NCBI GenBank assembly: GCA_012934845.2
Contig: WNNJ02000687.1
Coordinates: forward strand, 1 to 64,000
Direction: 5' to 3'
Source: Pomphorhynchus laevis
Lineage: Eukaryota; Acanthocephala; Palaeacanthocephala; Echinorhynchida; Pomphorhynchidae
DNA length: 64,000 nt
Part shown: positions 31,375-43,600 of the stretch, piece by piece
Layout: each line of letters opens with the position of its first letter
Position numbering within the stretch: position 1 is the stretch's first letter
Position numbers and translations under genes: made by a program
The notes under the pieces: generated by a model
What the model saw: the letters and a program-made list of their open reading frames with translations, nothing else
What the model was told of the DNA's origin: nothing
Database searches by the model: none

Positions 31375-31505
31375 TCTTTATAAAGAATGATTGGAGCTGG
31401 ATCAAAGAATTTTTTTTTGAAATTTCGTTAACCTCTGTTGGCATTTTCAGAAACTACAATGTCTTTTTAAATATTCAAAACGATCGATTAATTTTTTCGA
31501 TCGAT
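31375..31505 (-). repeat. Inverted flanking repeat, left arm (partner 36437-36570)
   Basis: On the minus strand reads CTGAAAATGCCAAC, AGAG, GTTAACGAAAT, a decayed form of the box at 36494. With its partner it brackets 5 kb that hold the Penelope GIY-YIG piece and LINE-B. Confidence 0.65.
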
Positions 31506-31544
31506 CGAAAAATTTTATAACATTTCTTGATTAATGTGATAAAT

Positions 31545-32040
31545 AATTATATGTGGGTCAAACAGGTCAACCATTGGAGACTAGATTAAAACAACAGAAA
31601 TAAATTCTCAAAAAGGGCCTAAGTTGCTCTATTGTAGACTATAGTTTAAATTTAGATCACAATATTGACTATAATAATAATGTTGTTTTAGCAAAAGAAT
31701 AATAATTTTATTAGTAAATGGCTTATTTATTCATAAATGGTAAACTTTTGTATTTATTTTCTCGTTCTGGGCCAAAAACTTATAAATAAGTAAAAATTTA
31801 TAAATAATTTTTGGAATATTAATTTCAAAAGATTTGTTTCAAACAATAAAACATTAAATACTTCAAATATTGTTTCCTTTTAATAGTAAAATACATAAGT
31901 TACACAAAATTTTGAAAAAGAAATCCAAACACGATAATGCTGGAGTTGTTTATAAAATTTCTTGTTTATAATGCGATAAAATATATGCGGGTTAAACATG
32001 CCAACCATTAAAGACTAGGAAAAAACACAAATACACGATT
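31545..32040 (+). mobile_element. Penelope-like element, GIY-YIG endonuclease fragments
   Basis: 31550-31690 reads LYVGQTGQPLETRLKQQ, then VDYSLNLDHNIDYNNN and VLAKE, the GIY-YIG nuclease that nicks DNA for Penelope insertion. A second, overlapping partial copy at 31870-32020 reads KLHKILKKKSKHDNAGVVYKISC then CDKIYAG and QPLKTR. Both contain stops. This shows that the local Penelope-like family is of the endonuclease-bearing type. Confidence 0.7.
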
Positions 32041-32764
32041 CTTAAACGATTCTTTTGTTTAAATAATCTTTTTTTATTTTATTAGTACTTTTAATTATTT
32101 TTTATATATTTTTCTAATTATTTAAACTTATTTATTTTGATAGGAAATATTATTTTTAATTATTTTTGTTTCTAAACAAAAAAATAAATGATAAATAAAA
32201 TTAAAAAAAATAAATGTTTCTAAATAAATGATTCTTTTAACATACAAAAGGTTAAATAGAAAATAACAGGGATAACAAAAATTTAAGTTATCTTCGTACT
32301 TCATAACTTCCTCTTCTTAAGGTCTTCTCCCATTTCTTATGGCCTCAGATTCAGGGGGATATAAGCCCCCAAGCGATCCAACACGCCGCTTTCCAACTGA
32401 ACCATCCGGGATCTTTCAAACCCCTAAGAATCCAATCGGCGCGTACTATGCTAGGTAAACGAGAGACGAGGAGCATAAGAAACCTTAGCCTTTGCTCTGG
32501 GTGAAGTCCTCTCGAAAAGAAGACTAATCTTGAGATAGCCTAAGAGCCCCCAAAGGCGCGCCTGGGTTTTCCCTTATAATGACAGATGCTAGGCCCGTTT
32601 CAGGGCCCACCTAGCTTTCTTTAGGATACGTTTAAGTCTATCCAGGTCAGCTTTCGCCGATTAGTTCACAGTAACGGGGAACCACAGGTATTTTATTCGA
32701 ATTGTGAAGGTGGGGAGTGGTTCAAAGGCAAATATGGAGGAGAGCGCAGAGAGTGCTAATCTCT

Positions 32765-33121
32765 TTAGTTTTGCTTTTTTGCAGGGGTGCCATGAAAGAC
32801 GACCACCTGCGATTTTGCGGAGTTTAAAACAAGATTGGATTTGGGTAACTGGTCTTTTAAACTTAAAAAGAAGCGGTTGATGTCAGAGACTACGCCTTTA
32901 CACCTGTGTTCAGTGAACATGGCTGTGGTGTCATCAACGTACACCACTAGACGTTGTTCGAGTTTAAATATTTTGAACAGGTTAATGGAGGCAGCAAGGT
33001 ATAAGATAGGAGAAAGAGGTGAACCTTGAGGCACACCCGTAATAGGGTAGAACTGACGCGCAGTAGGGTCTTCTTCATAGTAAAATCGCTTAGTGTACAG
33101 CAGGATCTTCACCCTGTTCAC
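32765..33121 (-). pseudogene. LINE-B copy 1 reverse-transcriptase palm
   Basis: 118 codons with GVPQGSPLSPILY and VVYVDDTTAMF. The family has YADD here (copies 2 and 3), so the third active-site motif has one replaced residue (YVDD). The frame is broken upstream from the 33403-33927 segment, which carries the fingers and preceding linker. Confidence 0.8.
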
Positions 33122-33402
33122 AATTCTCGCATCAACCCCAGGGACCTAAGAGAAGAGATCACAAAAGGAATGGAGATGCGGTCAAATGCAGCAGAACAGT
33201 CAAGGTAAACAGCCACAACTAGTCGATGCCTAATCTCCCGACAAAACTGCGCCACCTCACCTACTGCTGAATGGACCTAGCGACCTTTGACGAACCCATG
33301 AAAACCTGGAGTGATCCAATCACGCCTACTTAAATGGTCACTGATTTTATGCGCAAGCTCTTTTTCGTAAATCGACACAAGGGCATTTTGAATCGAAATG
33401 GG

Positions 33403-33927
33403 TCACAAGTCTTTAGGACATGAGCAGGATTTAACCTTAGGAATAAAAACTCTCTTACTAATATTGATGCCTGCTACATCGGATGGGGAGGCTAAAAGCA
33501 TTGTGACGGCCACCTCTCTTATTTCATGGGCAGTCAAAAGCTGGCAGACTTGATAAAGAAGTGGAGCTACGGATTTAGAGGTGCCCGTTAGTGGACCCCA
33601 GGAGTTATCGATATCCGTAACAGATACATCCCTACTCTTGAAGTCCCCACAAAGCGGGATTTGTTGAGATGATTGCGTGGCTCCATAGTTTTGTAGGGCT
33701 AGTGTCTCCTCTAAAACTTTTTCAAGGCCTATCTTACCTATCCAACCCAATTCTCTATTCTTCCAATACACAAACTTCTTGAAAATATTCCTAAAGTAAG
33801 ATTGAGAAGGGTTAATACGAGCAATATTCGGCCTATCCCTACCCAGCTGGAACCTATATCTAGTGCTCCAGTACTCATTCGAGAGCGCCTGTCTGACGGA
33901 AGCAGAGAGATTAGAAAGATTCAGCAA
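33403..33927 (-). pseudogene. LINE-B copy 1 pre-RT linker and fingers
   Basis: 174 codons: SVRQALSNEYWSTRYRFQLGRDRP, then VAVTMLLASPSDVAGINISKRVFIPK, then CPKDL. The same order is seen in copy 2 (51056-51424 and 50744-50600). Confidence 0.7.
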
Positions 33928-35137
33928 TTTAGCTAGGACCTTGAGATTTGTCGGAGTGGGATTGAAAATGCGATCTTTGTAGGTAGTCGATAAAATCGCG
34001 GTAGCTTGCTAAAAGAGGTAGGTATTAAATTCGGTTAAACTCTCATATCCTATTCTGCGAAAGAGTTGGATAGCCGCCTGAAAGAAGCCCACTTTGATCA
34101 GATCAAGTGAAACCTCCTTCGAAGCAACATATCTTTCTCAATCCTCCAACGAATTAGGTCATGAGAGGTGGGCAGTTGTTGACGCGACTGCTCCGTACAG
34201 AGGGGTTTAAACAACCATCTTGAGTGAACGTTTACCGTTCTTACTGAGTGAAACTACCAAACAAGACATGGCTGGACACGAGTAGTTTAATAAGATGGAG
34301 GACCTTAAGGAGCACTTAACTAAGGTCAAGAGTCTTTGGGATAAAGAGGAGTGAGGTGGGGTTATGTACGGAGTATAGCGGAAACAGATATGCTTTGGGA
34401 TAAATCAAGTAATGTCCTGAGGAAGACGGATAGACAGCGTCTCTTGAATGACTATAACATCTGCACCTCTACCAGATAAAAGTCTAAGGGCTGAAGCACC
34501 TCCCGAATTCCACCGAAGGATATTCAGTGAAAAAGGATCACGAGTACTCTGCATTGTGTGGATTAGTTAGGTGGGGGATTGCCTACCTAGACGGAGCTAG
34601 TGCAGGAAGGTTACCCTTCATATCACAAGCTCAACAAGGCGTAGGTACTTGCCCCTGGGCAATTTTATCTTCATTTTCCCGGTGTTCCTGCATTAGTTTT
34701 CTAATCTTGATGGGAGGGACGGCGTGAGCCGATGCCCCTCTTTTGTTTGAAGCTGAACAGTCGAAATTGGCGATGTCTTGTTTGTGTATAATGCCAGAAG
34801 TAAATGAGAAATTAGTTCTTCCATTTGTTTTTAAACAGGTGCGATGCGATCGTCCACAATCTTTAATAATTCAGTATCCCCCATACGGGGAGGCAGCAGC
34901 GGAAAACGAAGTATAAACAGGCCTCAGCGATGTTTCTGATTTGAAGAACTTTGCCTTCTAGGCCCTAAAACATTCACACTTTCTGCTCTATGCAAGATGG
35001 CTCCCCCACAGTTCGAGCAGGATGGTTGAACTGTCTTCCTGCACCTAGCTCTGCACCTAGGCAAAGCTAGGTGCAGGAAGGTTGCTCATCATGCCACCAT
35101 TCCCGTCCAGGGTAGGCACTTGCCCCAGGGCAATGTC

Positions 35138-35859
35138 TTAATTTCCTTGGTTGTTAGACTTCGCCTTATCATCTTTCCTTGCTTTAGAGCGGGACTGAAT
35201 TAGCCGAAATTTCCTCTTTTTGGATGTTGGCGCAACAGAGCAGACTGGCGTTGGCGGAGACTGGAATAGAACCGAGAGAAGTGACTGAACAAGCTGTTCT
35301 GTCTGCTCCTTAGTTTCCGCACGGCCGAGGTCCGGTAACTTTATCAGCTCAGAATCCGGCATGCTTCTCGAGCTACTGGGGGCCGAGGAGGCCGCTACAA
35401 CGTCGAATGATTTAGTGATATTGGAGGCTGAAGTGGAGAACTTTTTTAGATACTGTTTGAAAGTCACGCATTTTCGGCTCTATGCAGGGTGTTGCCCACC
35501 GCAATTGGAACAAGTACATTGGGCCAAGCACTTTTTCCCCGCTGCAGTATCAAGACAGGAAGATGAGCCACACACCTCATATGTAGCAGGGAGGAAGTAA
35601 CTAGAGTATCAGTGACCCACTTATGACACCTGCTAATGTGGGGTTAGGTGTATTCTTTTCTCACAATTCTGAAACGTAGATTGCACTCCATAAAAGGGTT
35701 ACAGGAACTTATCTCCAAAAGTTCTGCCTGCCCCAAGGCAGCCGTGCAGAAACCAATGTTAAGCGGAAAACCGTTCCTACCCAACAGGGGGCGAACGTTG
35801 AATAACTTGTAAAAAATTTTTAACAGCTTGATGTCTTCGTCATCAAGATAGGAAGGCAA
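35138..35859 (-). pseudogene. LINE-B copy 1 ORF1 (gag-like) fragments
   Basis: Two open pieces, 35644-35859 (PSYLDDEDIKLLKIFYKLF) and 35138-35467 (SRSMPDSELIKLPDLGR, then basic KKRKFR). The CCHC knuckle lies between them in another frame. Copy 2 has the equivalent knuckle (CHKWGHWASSC, CGKCGLSNC) at 52178-52414. Confidence 0.6.
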
Positions 35860-36436
35860 ATTCGTAATCTTAAGGGATGCCAGAAAAGGCTTACACTCAA
35901 AAGATGCGTATCGGTAATGTGCTTGTCAAAAAATTATTGTAACTCACCAGGATGTCCTGGGATGTAAAAGATATTCGTATACCAAGTTCGTTATAACGGA
36001 TCGAATTATATATCACTTTATTCTTTAGAGTAGATGTAAAATGACGTAGAAAACAAATGAAAAGCGTGTGCCTCTCTAGAGGCTTTTATAGAGTTATAAT
36101 CCCCAAATTTACCATTTTGGGGATAGGGGAAGTAATTCCCCGTCAATAGGAACAATCGAAACATTACTTACATTTGTACCAGGTTGAATAGGACTAGTTG
36201 TTATCCTTTTGTCGTCTGAAAAACTGGAATTCGCCATCATTTTTGCAGGAAAACCGTTTTTATTTGAAGCACCGAGGTGCAACATTAACGCTCATTTTTT
36301 TCAAAGTATTTTGAATCACCCTTTTCTATGGCGTCTTGTATACCTTCAAAAATTGCCGAAATCGTGTCAAAAATTCAAACAATCGTGATAGCAGCTATTT
36401 ATCGCTAATAACAGCAGCACCTGCTCAAAGAAAATG

Positions 36437-36570
36437 GTGACGATCGTTTTGAACTTTTTTATATAAGCATGTACATTTTTAAATTGTAATTTTCTGAAGA
36501 TGCTAACAGAGGTTAGCGAAATATCAAAAAAATATTTTCTGATCCAACTTCAATAATTCTTAATCAATAA
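36437..36570 (+). repeat. Inverted flanking repeat, right arm, with hammerhead-like box
   Basis: Contains CTGAAGA (36494-36500), T, GCTAAC-AGAG-GTTAGC, then GAAA (36518-36521). This is the same architecture as in the 10232-10432 foldback: box, one extra base, 6-bp hairpin, GAAA. Confidence 0.6.
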
Positions 36571-37557
36571 TGGATCATTATTGACTATTTAAAAATATTT
36601 ATCTATATAATTTTAAACATTTCGAAATCCATAATTTTCGTCACGGCCGGGATTCATCATATGATTTGATATACATTGATTTTCATTTAAATTAAATGAA
36701 AAACTATGTTTTGTTTCTGTTTATGCTAGCAGCAGACATCCAGATATAAAGAAAAATTAGTGTTTTATTGATCCTGCTCTAAAATCCAGATTGAAAAAGA
36801 ATGGATTTACTTCAGTTATTTTTATATATTAATGAATTATAATACAGTGAATTATTAGTAATTCATTATTAATGTATTTATACTCATTACTACAAAGCAT
36901 TCATTTACTAAATATAGAGACTCACATTATAATCTTCAGTATTTAAATATTAAATGACTCTAACATAAATTATTATTTTTTCAATTTATTCTTTTTCCAT
37001 AAAGATTCAATTGCAATGAGTTAAAACCTTCATTATAGCGTTAAAATATATTACCAAATTTTTACAATTAGTATAAGCTAATGTGAGTAGAAAACAAACT
37101 ACGACTCGGTGTAAAATTATGAATATCTCAGTTACGATATAAAAAAGAATGTACATCACGTAAGCAAATCTTTCATTAATGTATTCAGCAACGTTTGCTC
37201 TAAAATTGACTTTGAATATTTTTAATTTTATTTTAATTTTTTTCTATTTTCTAGTGTAGAAATTTCTTTTAGAAAATCATATTTTAGGATATTATAAGTT
37301 CGTAAATTTATAAGTAAAACATTCCCACTATACAGGTAAATGTTATTCATTGCTGTTAAGTTAAATTGCTAGTCAACAAGTTATTTCTAGTTATCACGTG
37401 TTCTTTCGAAATGAAACCTATTGCAACTTGCTCTCCCCCAATATTTGGGTGGTATAGCTTAGTCATAGGATCGTACATCCTTTCGTGTTTACGTCACCTG
37501 TAATTTTTATATAAAAATGTTTTAAAAGTCCTTAAAATACCTGTTATAACTGTGAAA
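36571..37557. other. Intergenic upstream of the membrane-protein gene
   Basis: AT-rich. Any promoter or 5' UTR of the gene starting at 37558 should lie here. No clear TATA or repeat recognised. Confidence 0.4.
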
Positions 37558-37615
37558 ATGTATACAATAATATTAATCTACTCATTAACCGTGATTAATG
37601 CAAGAATGGTAGAAA
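37558..37615 (+). CDS. Membrane-protein exon 1: signal peptide
   Basis: MYTIILIYSLTVINARMVE: a short hydrophobic core and a plausible cleavage site after NA. It ends with one base before a strong GTATGT donor. Confidence 0.7.
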
Positions 37616-40600
37616 GTATGTTTTTAATATTTATCATCCTAAGGTATTTATAATTAATTGTATTTGATTGCATCTGTGAGCTGAAATTTTTCCGATTGTG
37701 GCACGATATTATCCTCACAGGTATTGATCTTATTTTTGATACAGCAGGACGCTACTAATCAGTCTGGGTGGGTCTCATCAGCTGCTGACCCAGACCTACA
37801 TTTCACGTTTCGACCCTTATTATCTGCTTTCTCCGTTGACTGATGCTGATCGGATTTGAACTCATTACCTGTTAAATTTTTGAGACGAATCTAAGGTTCT
37901 AACATTTTTGAGAATCGATCAATTTTGAATCACGATACAGACTTCCTGAGTTCAAATCCGATCAGCATCAGTCAACGGAGAAAGCAGATAATAAGGGTCG
38001 AAACGTGAAATGTAGGTCTGGGTCAGCAGCTGATGAGACCCACCCAGACTGATTAGTAGCGTCCTGCTGTATCAAAAATAAGATCAATACCTGTGAGGAT
38101 AATATCGTGCCACAATCGGAAAAAGTATTTATAATTCGCAATTTTATCAAATCGATTGTCATCGATTTTTCCTAATTCAAATATCGGAAAATATAGGTCT
38201 TTAATTCCTAATTTGTTTGCATAAATTAAATGTTTTTACTGTAGCTAATAAATTAAATTAATTTTAACTGCTTTATTGCTATTCATTGTATCGTGTTATT
38301 CATTGTATCGTGCTTTTTTACTAAAATATAGAAGTTATAATTTTCAATTTGTTAAAATTTGTTATTTGATCTAATAGAACATGAGTTCTTGATAAATCGA
38401 TGTATTTTGGGTATAGTTTATTGTATAAAATTGATTTATTTAAAAAATAGTATTTTTTTTTGTTATTTTGTCACAAATTATTTTAAATAATAAAAATGCT
38501 TTATCACTAAATTTTTTTGTAGACATTTTTGATCATACTGTTAGAAAGCAAACTTGTAAAATTTAAAATATAAATTTGAAATTATAAATTTGAAATGTAT
38601 TAAAAATGGCTTTTTAATGGAAGAAATGAAAATGGACGAAAATGAGGAAAAAGCAAAGATTTTGCAATTTTATTTTGAGAAAATAAAATTGTATTATCTT
38701 GAAATTATTAAACTGTAGCCATTGTGAAATAAATGCAAAATTGCAAACTTATAAGATAAATGCTTGCATTATTGGAAAGAGAAAAATCGACGTTTTATCA
38801 TTATTTTAATTAATAATTTATTTTCATTATTTTATTTCTTCAAAACCATTAACTTTAGGTCATTGATTTGATTTATGTTAATTATGTAATTTATTAGAAT
38901 TATTGACTGTTGTAAACTTATCTTTTAAAATGATTAGTGAATTTATTACCGTGGAACCGGCAAAGAACCCAAAAAACAACATTTCCTGTATGAAGCGATG
39001 TTTTTCTCCTGAGCTAGCTGATTTTGATAGTCCGTGAATTTGATTGTCTCTGGAGTCACTTATGACTCTAGCTGTGAATTTGACACTTTCAGGTGCCATA
39101 TAAATTTCTTGAAAATGAATTAATGTAAACTGTAGCCATTGTTCTATTGTTTAAAAATTTATATTTTTCTATTTTTCGAAATCTTCACTACTTTGTCGTA
39201 AAGCATTTTATTAAGCATTCCCTAATTAATTTTTTGTTAATTTTGCAAAGCAGTGAGATTTGCTGCTTTACCTGTTAGATTTTTGAGACGAATCTAAGGT
39301 TCTAACATTTTTGAGAATCGATCAATTTGAAAAAGCTTTTTATTCTTTTTGCGAACAGCTTTCAATTCCTTTATATCCGCATTTCAGTTCTGATTATAAA
39401 TTTATTTATAGAATAAACTTTCTTTTTAATTTATTACTGATTAACTCTTCCACTGAATTTGTTCCAAAAGACAAAATAGGTTCTTATATTGCCTTTTTAA
39501 AATCTGAACTTATTATTTTTAGTCTTGATTGGCTAGTGATTTTATTCGGATTAATCCCAAATCATTAGATAATTTAACTTTATTTTTTAAAGAATAGATA
39601 ACAGCTAACGATTATTAGATAATAATCAATAACGTAAATAATAATATAATATATTATCTATTAATAATATTAATATATAACGATTATTTAAAATAATCGT
39701 AAATTATTTACTGATTTTGATTAACAATTAACGATTATTGAAGTCATCCACATCAGAAAGAATCTTTTCTACAATCCGGATTGACATTGACACCTGAATC
39801 CGAGACGAACACATAGAGACATTCTTTGGGTACTAACCAACATCTCTGCTGCTTGGCAGTCCATCGAAAATCGTGGGCATTGTAAGTTCTAAGGACAATA
39901 AGACAACAAGACAACATCATCTGCAATAAGAAATAATAATACACAAGATTTTTCTTGTCAACCACTTGTCCAGGTATTGGGTCGTGTAGGTAATGTATGA
40001 ACCAAACTTCTCCAGACATCGCGATCCTTACGACAGACCAGAGTTCTCTTATAGCTAATATAATGTCTCTAAGCGATAATTATTTACTTATTTGGATTAG
40101 CAATTAACGTAATTGAATCGAGTCGATGATATGCTACAACGTTTTGCCTCATATTCATGTGGACGTTCCAAATTCTTGAAACGTCCTACCGACATTTTAA
40201 CAGGAACAGCTTTTACAAAGTGCTCTATCAAATCTCTCTTGAGTTTAAAATAATCGATTTATTCATAGTTTCATACTTTGGAAATGGTCGATAATACATC
40301 AAATAGGCGTTTGACCATTGTGAATAGCACAGAATTCTTCCGGGTGCCCATAAACAATGTTAGCGTTTGATGTTATTAGTTGGAAATGGACTTTTGAAAT
40401 TTGAAAGCTATCGTATAGATATATGATTTCTTTATTTAAAAAGTTCTGTTGAGAACGAAAATGATCTACAATGAAATATCATTTAAATTTTTGAATATAT
40501 ATTTTAGAATAAGAAAACAGTTGTAGTATTTTTTTTATCAAAAAATACAAATAATTTTAAGAAACGTCAGGAGTAACTTTAAGGTTTTGAAAATTTGGCA

Positions 40601-43600
40601 TTTTTTACAATGTTGATCATTGAAAAATGTTAAATTAAATCACTTGGCCTTGTTGAAATTCGCATTTTATAAATTCTGTATTAAATTCACTCCTAAAATT
40701 GCTGTAAACGGTTCAATCGCTCCTAAAATTGCAGGTTATAGTCTTTTTTGCTTATGAAAAATTATCAGTCGTAATCCGAAATTTATTGATATTTTTTGTA
40801 ATTTATGTATCGCATTTTTGACTTTCTTCTATGGGGATCAAGCTAGTTTCAGGTCCTTCACGGCTCAAAGTGCGAGCAGATGAATCTGACCTTAATCTTA
40901 TATTCGTTTGAATAAAATTGATTCATAATTAATTTACTTAATTAATGTTCCAAAAATGGATTACCTTCTCAAGTCTTATCAACATATTTTTACATATAAA
41001 CGATCGTAAATAACTTAATTTTTTAATTATCTATCAAACCGGGCAGTAATCAATCAAATTCTAGATAACTGATCAAAATCATTCAAATTATAATTAATTG
41101 TACATTATTAACTTCTGTTACATTTACGATTGTGTTTAGTCTTCATTGATAGTAAAAACAGTATAAACTGTTCGCCCCGAATGGTACAACATATAGACGG
41201 GGCATATATAACTGCACTTCCGTAAGTATTACTAATTTGTCCCCTTTATATGATTAATTTGTTCGTGTGTGATTAAAGATTATTACAAACAGGCAATCGT
41301 TATATCTTAATATGTGCATGTGCGGAGTAAATATAAAATGTACTGAGTATATTTTCTTATAAACACAATTTTGCATTAAAAGAATATTGGTCTATAAATA
41401 TTTTTAATTTAACTTAAACAGATTGATTTAGAGCGGAATGTCGTAATTTTACAATTGATCTCCTCTTAAATCTCCATAAATGATAAGATATGAACGTAAT
41501 TATTACCTGGTATTTGCTTGGATCCTTCGCACTTTTTAGAGTGCAATTATATTTAAAAAATTACTTAAAAAATTTGCAAAAAATATAAGATCCTTTACAT
41601 CCTTAAATATATTATTTAATATATGATATATTAAATATTATATTAAGCATATTTAACTTTTGGGAATTCGCAACTATGTTGTGTCGCGGAATAGGGCTCG
41701 AAATCTAGTAACATAGCAGTTTCTATAGATACACCGAATATTATTTATTAGTCAATTTAAAAAATGATTTTTCTGAAATTTTTAACATTTAAGTTTTCAA
41801 ACGTTCATGGTAGAATTATTATGGCATCGGCAACACAGCTTCCCCTAAACAAATATGGACCGTAATCTCACTTCGATTAGCTTTAAACACTTGATAATTA
41901 GATATTGTTCGCAATCTTTACCTTATAAATGATAAGAGATTTTAAATTAGCCTACATGACAAATTGAACGCTTATAGTTTTTACAAAGAAGTAATTATTG
42001 CAATTTTACACTTTGATAACTTTTTCCTAAAGAATATAGACAAATTTACAGTAAAGGAACTATTTAATACTTATTAAATTACAAATACGAATTTGTTCAG
42101 CAATTACAGAAATTATTTTTTAATTTTATTAATAAAATATATGTTCCGATATTTAACAATTATAATTTTTATTCAAGAAGTGAACAAATTTGACATCTAA
42201 CTTTACAAAAAAAAATATTTTTTATAAGCATTCATTCATACCATATAATATTTAATATATTACATTAAATAATGAAATTTTAAGAATTGCAATTGGTTAT
42301 CTTCAAAATCATTTAAATAATTTAATAGATACATATTTTAAACTAGGTTACTATAAAAATAACATCAAGCAGAAAATAGTAAAATATATAAATCAACACA
42401 ATAATATAAAGAATAAATTTAAACTCTTAAGTGGCAAATTTTTATGGATGGATAATAAATAATATACTTTGCATTAGAATAAGATACTAGATAGTTATTT
42501 CAGAGGAAATACATCATTAGCATGTATTTGGCCCCGCTGCTATGTTGGGTAGAGGAGTTAGGGGCCGAAACCTGATAGCATAGCAGTTCCTCATGATGCC
42601 TATAAAAATAACATCAAGCAGAAAATAGTAAAATATATAAATCAACACAATAATATAAAGAATAAATTTAAACTCTTAAGTGGCAAATTTTTATGGATAA
42701 ATAATAAATAAAATACTTTGTATTAGAATAAGATACTTGTTAATCAAATTTTATCAAATGAAATACATCATTAGCATGTATTTGGCCCCGTTGCTATGTT
42801 GAGTCGAGAAATAGGGGTCAAAACATGATAACATCGCAATTCCTTCTGATGACCGCTAATCCTTATTCTGAAATAACTAAAACTACTATTTTCATTAACT
42901 AAAACTACTATTAATTTATATCGTAAAGATGACATATTTAAATTTACAAGAAACATATTTTTGCATGAGCATTCATGCATACCATATAATATAAAATATA
43001 ATACATTAAATAATGAAATTTTAAGAATTGCAACAATATGTAATGATATTGGCTTTCTTCAAAATCATTTAAATAATTTAATAGATACATATTTTAAACT
43101 AAGTTACATCCTAGTAAATAATAACAGACGATGTAATAGAATAAGGATAAGAGGTCATCAAGAGAAACTAATATGTTATCATGTTTCGCCCACTATTCCT
43201 CGACCTAGCATAGCAGCAGGGCCAAATACTTGCTAATGACGTATTTACTCTGATGAAATTTGATTATGTTGTATCTTATTCTAATATAAAGTATATTATA
43301 TATTATTAATCCATAAACTTTTTCGTATAATGTACAAGAAACATATTTTTGCATGAGCATTCATGCATACTATATAATATAAAATATAATACATTAAATA
43401 ATGAAATTTTAAAAGTTGCTATAATTTTTAATGATATTGGCTTTCTTCAAAAGCATTTAAATAATTTAATAGATACATATTTTAAACTGAGTTACTATAA
43501 AAATAACATCAAACAGAAAATAGTAAATTATATAAATCACCACAATAATATTAAAAATAAAATTAAACTCTTTAACGGTAAATTTTTAAAAATGGATAAT

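Larger units (their letters stand above)
32300..36020 (-). mobile_element. LINE-B copy 1: gag-type ORF1, endonuclease and RT
   Basis: Minus strand order: ORF1 fragments (35859-35138, including CHKW of a zinc knuckle near 35620), endonuclease start (about 34560: ILRWNSGG, then GRGADVIVIQETL), linker (about 34200-33880), and RT (33927-32765). It shares wording and length with copy 2 at 49540-52620. The clade is probably in the R1/jockey group (inference). It is broken by several stops and frame changes. Confidence 0.82.
37687..38124. mobile_element. tRNA-headed SINE, two copies in perfect inverted arrangement
   Basis: Arms 37687-37864 (-) and 37947-38124 (+) are 178 bp each, exactly complementary by eye, with an 82-bp spacer. 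The element head has a pol III B-box-like GAGTTCAAATCC, the middle a hammerhead-like block, and the tail ends in GGAAAAA. Related partial copies: tail 49121-49205 (-) and head 49325-49385 (+, with A-box-like TAGGCTAGTGG and B-box-like GAGTTCGATT). Tail(-) then head(+) is the same arrangement at both loci. Confidence 0.75.
38321..40911. repeat. 2.6-kb duplication, copy 2
   Basis: Copy of 26403-28996, lying in intron 1 of the membrane-protein gene. It ends abruptly inside the last codons of the kinase sequence. Differences from copy 1 are scattered substitutions and 1-3-bp indels. Confidence 0.9.
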
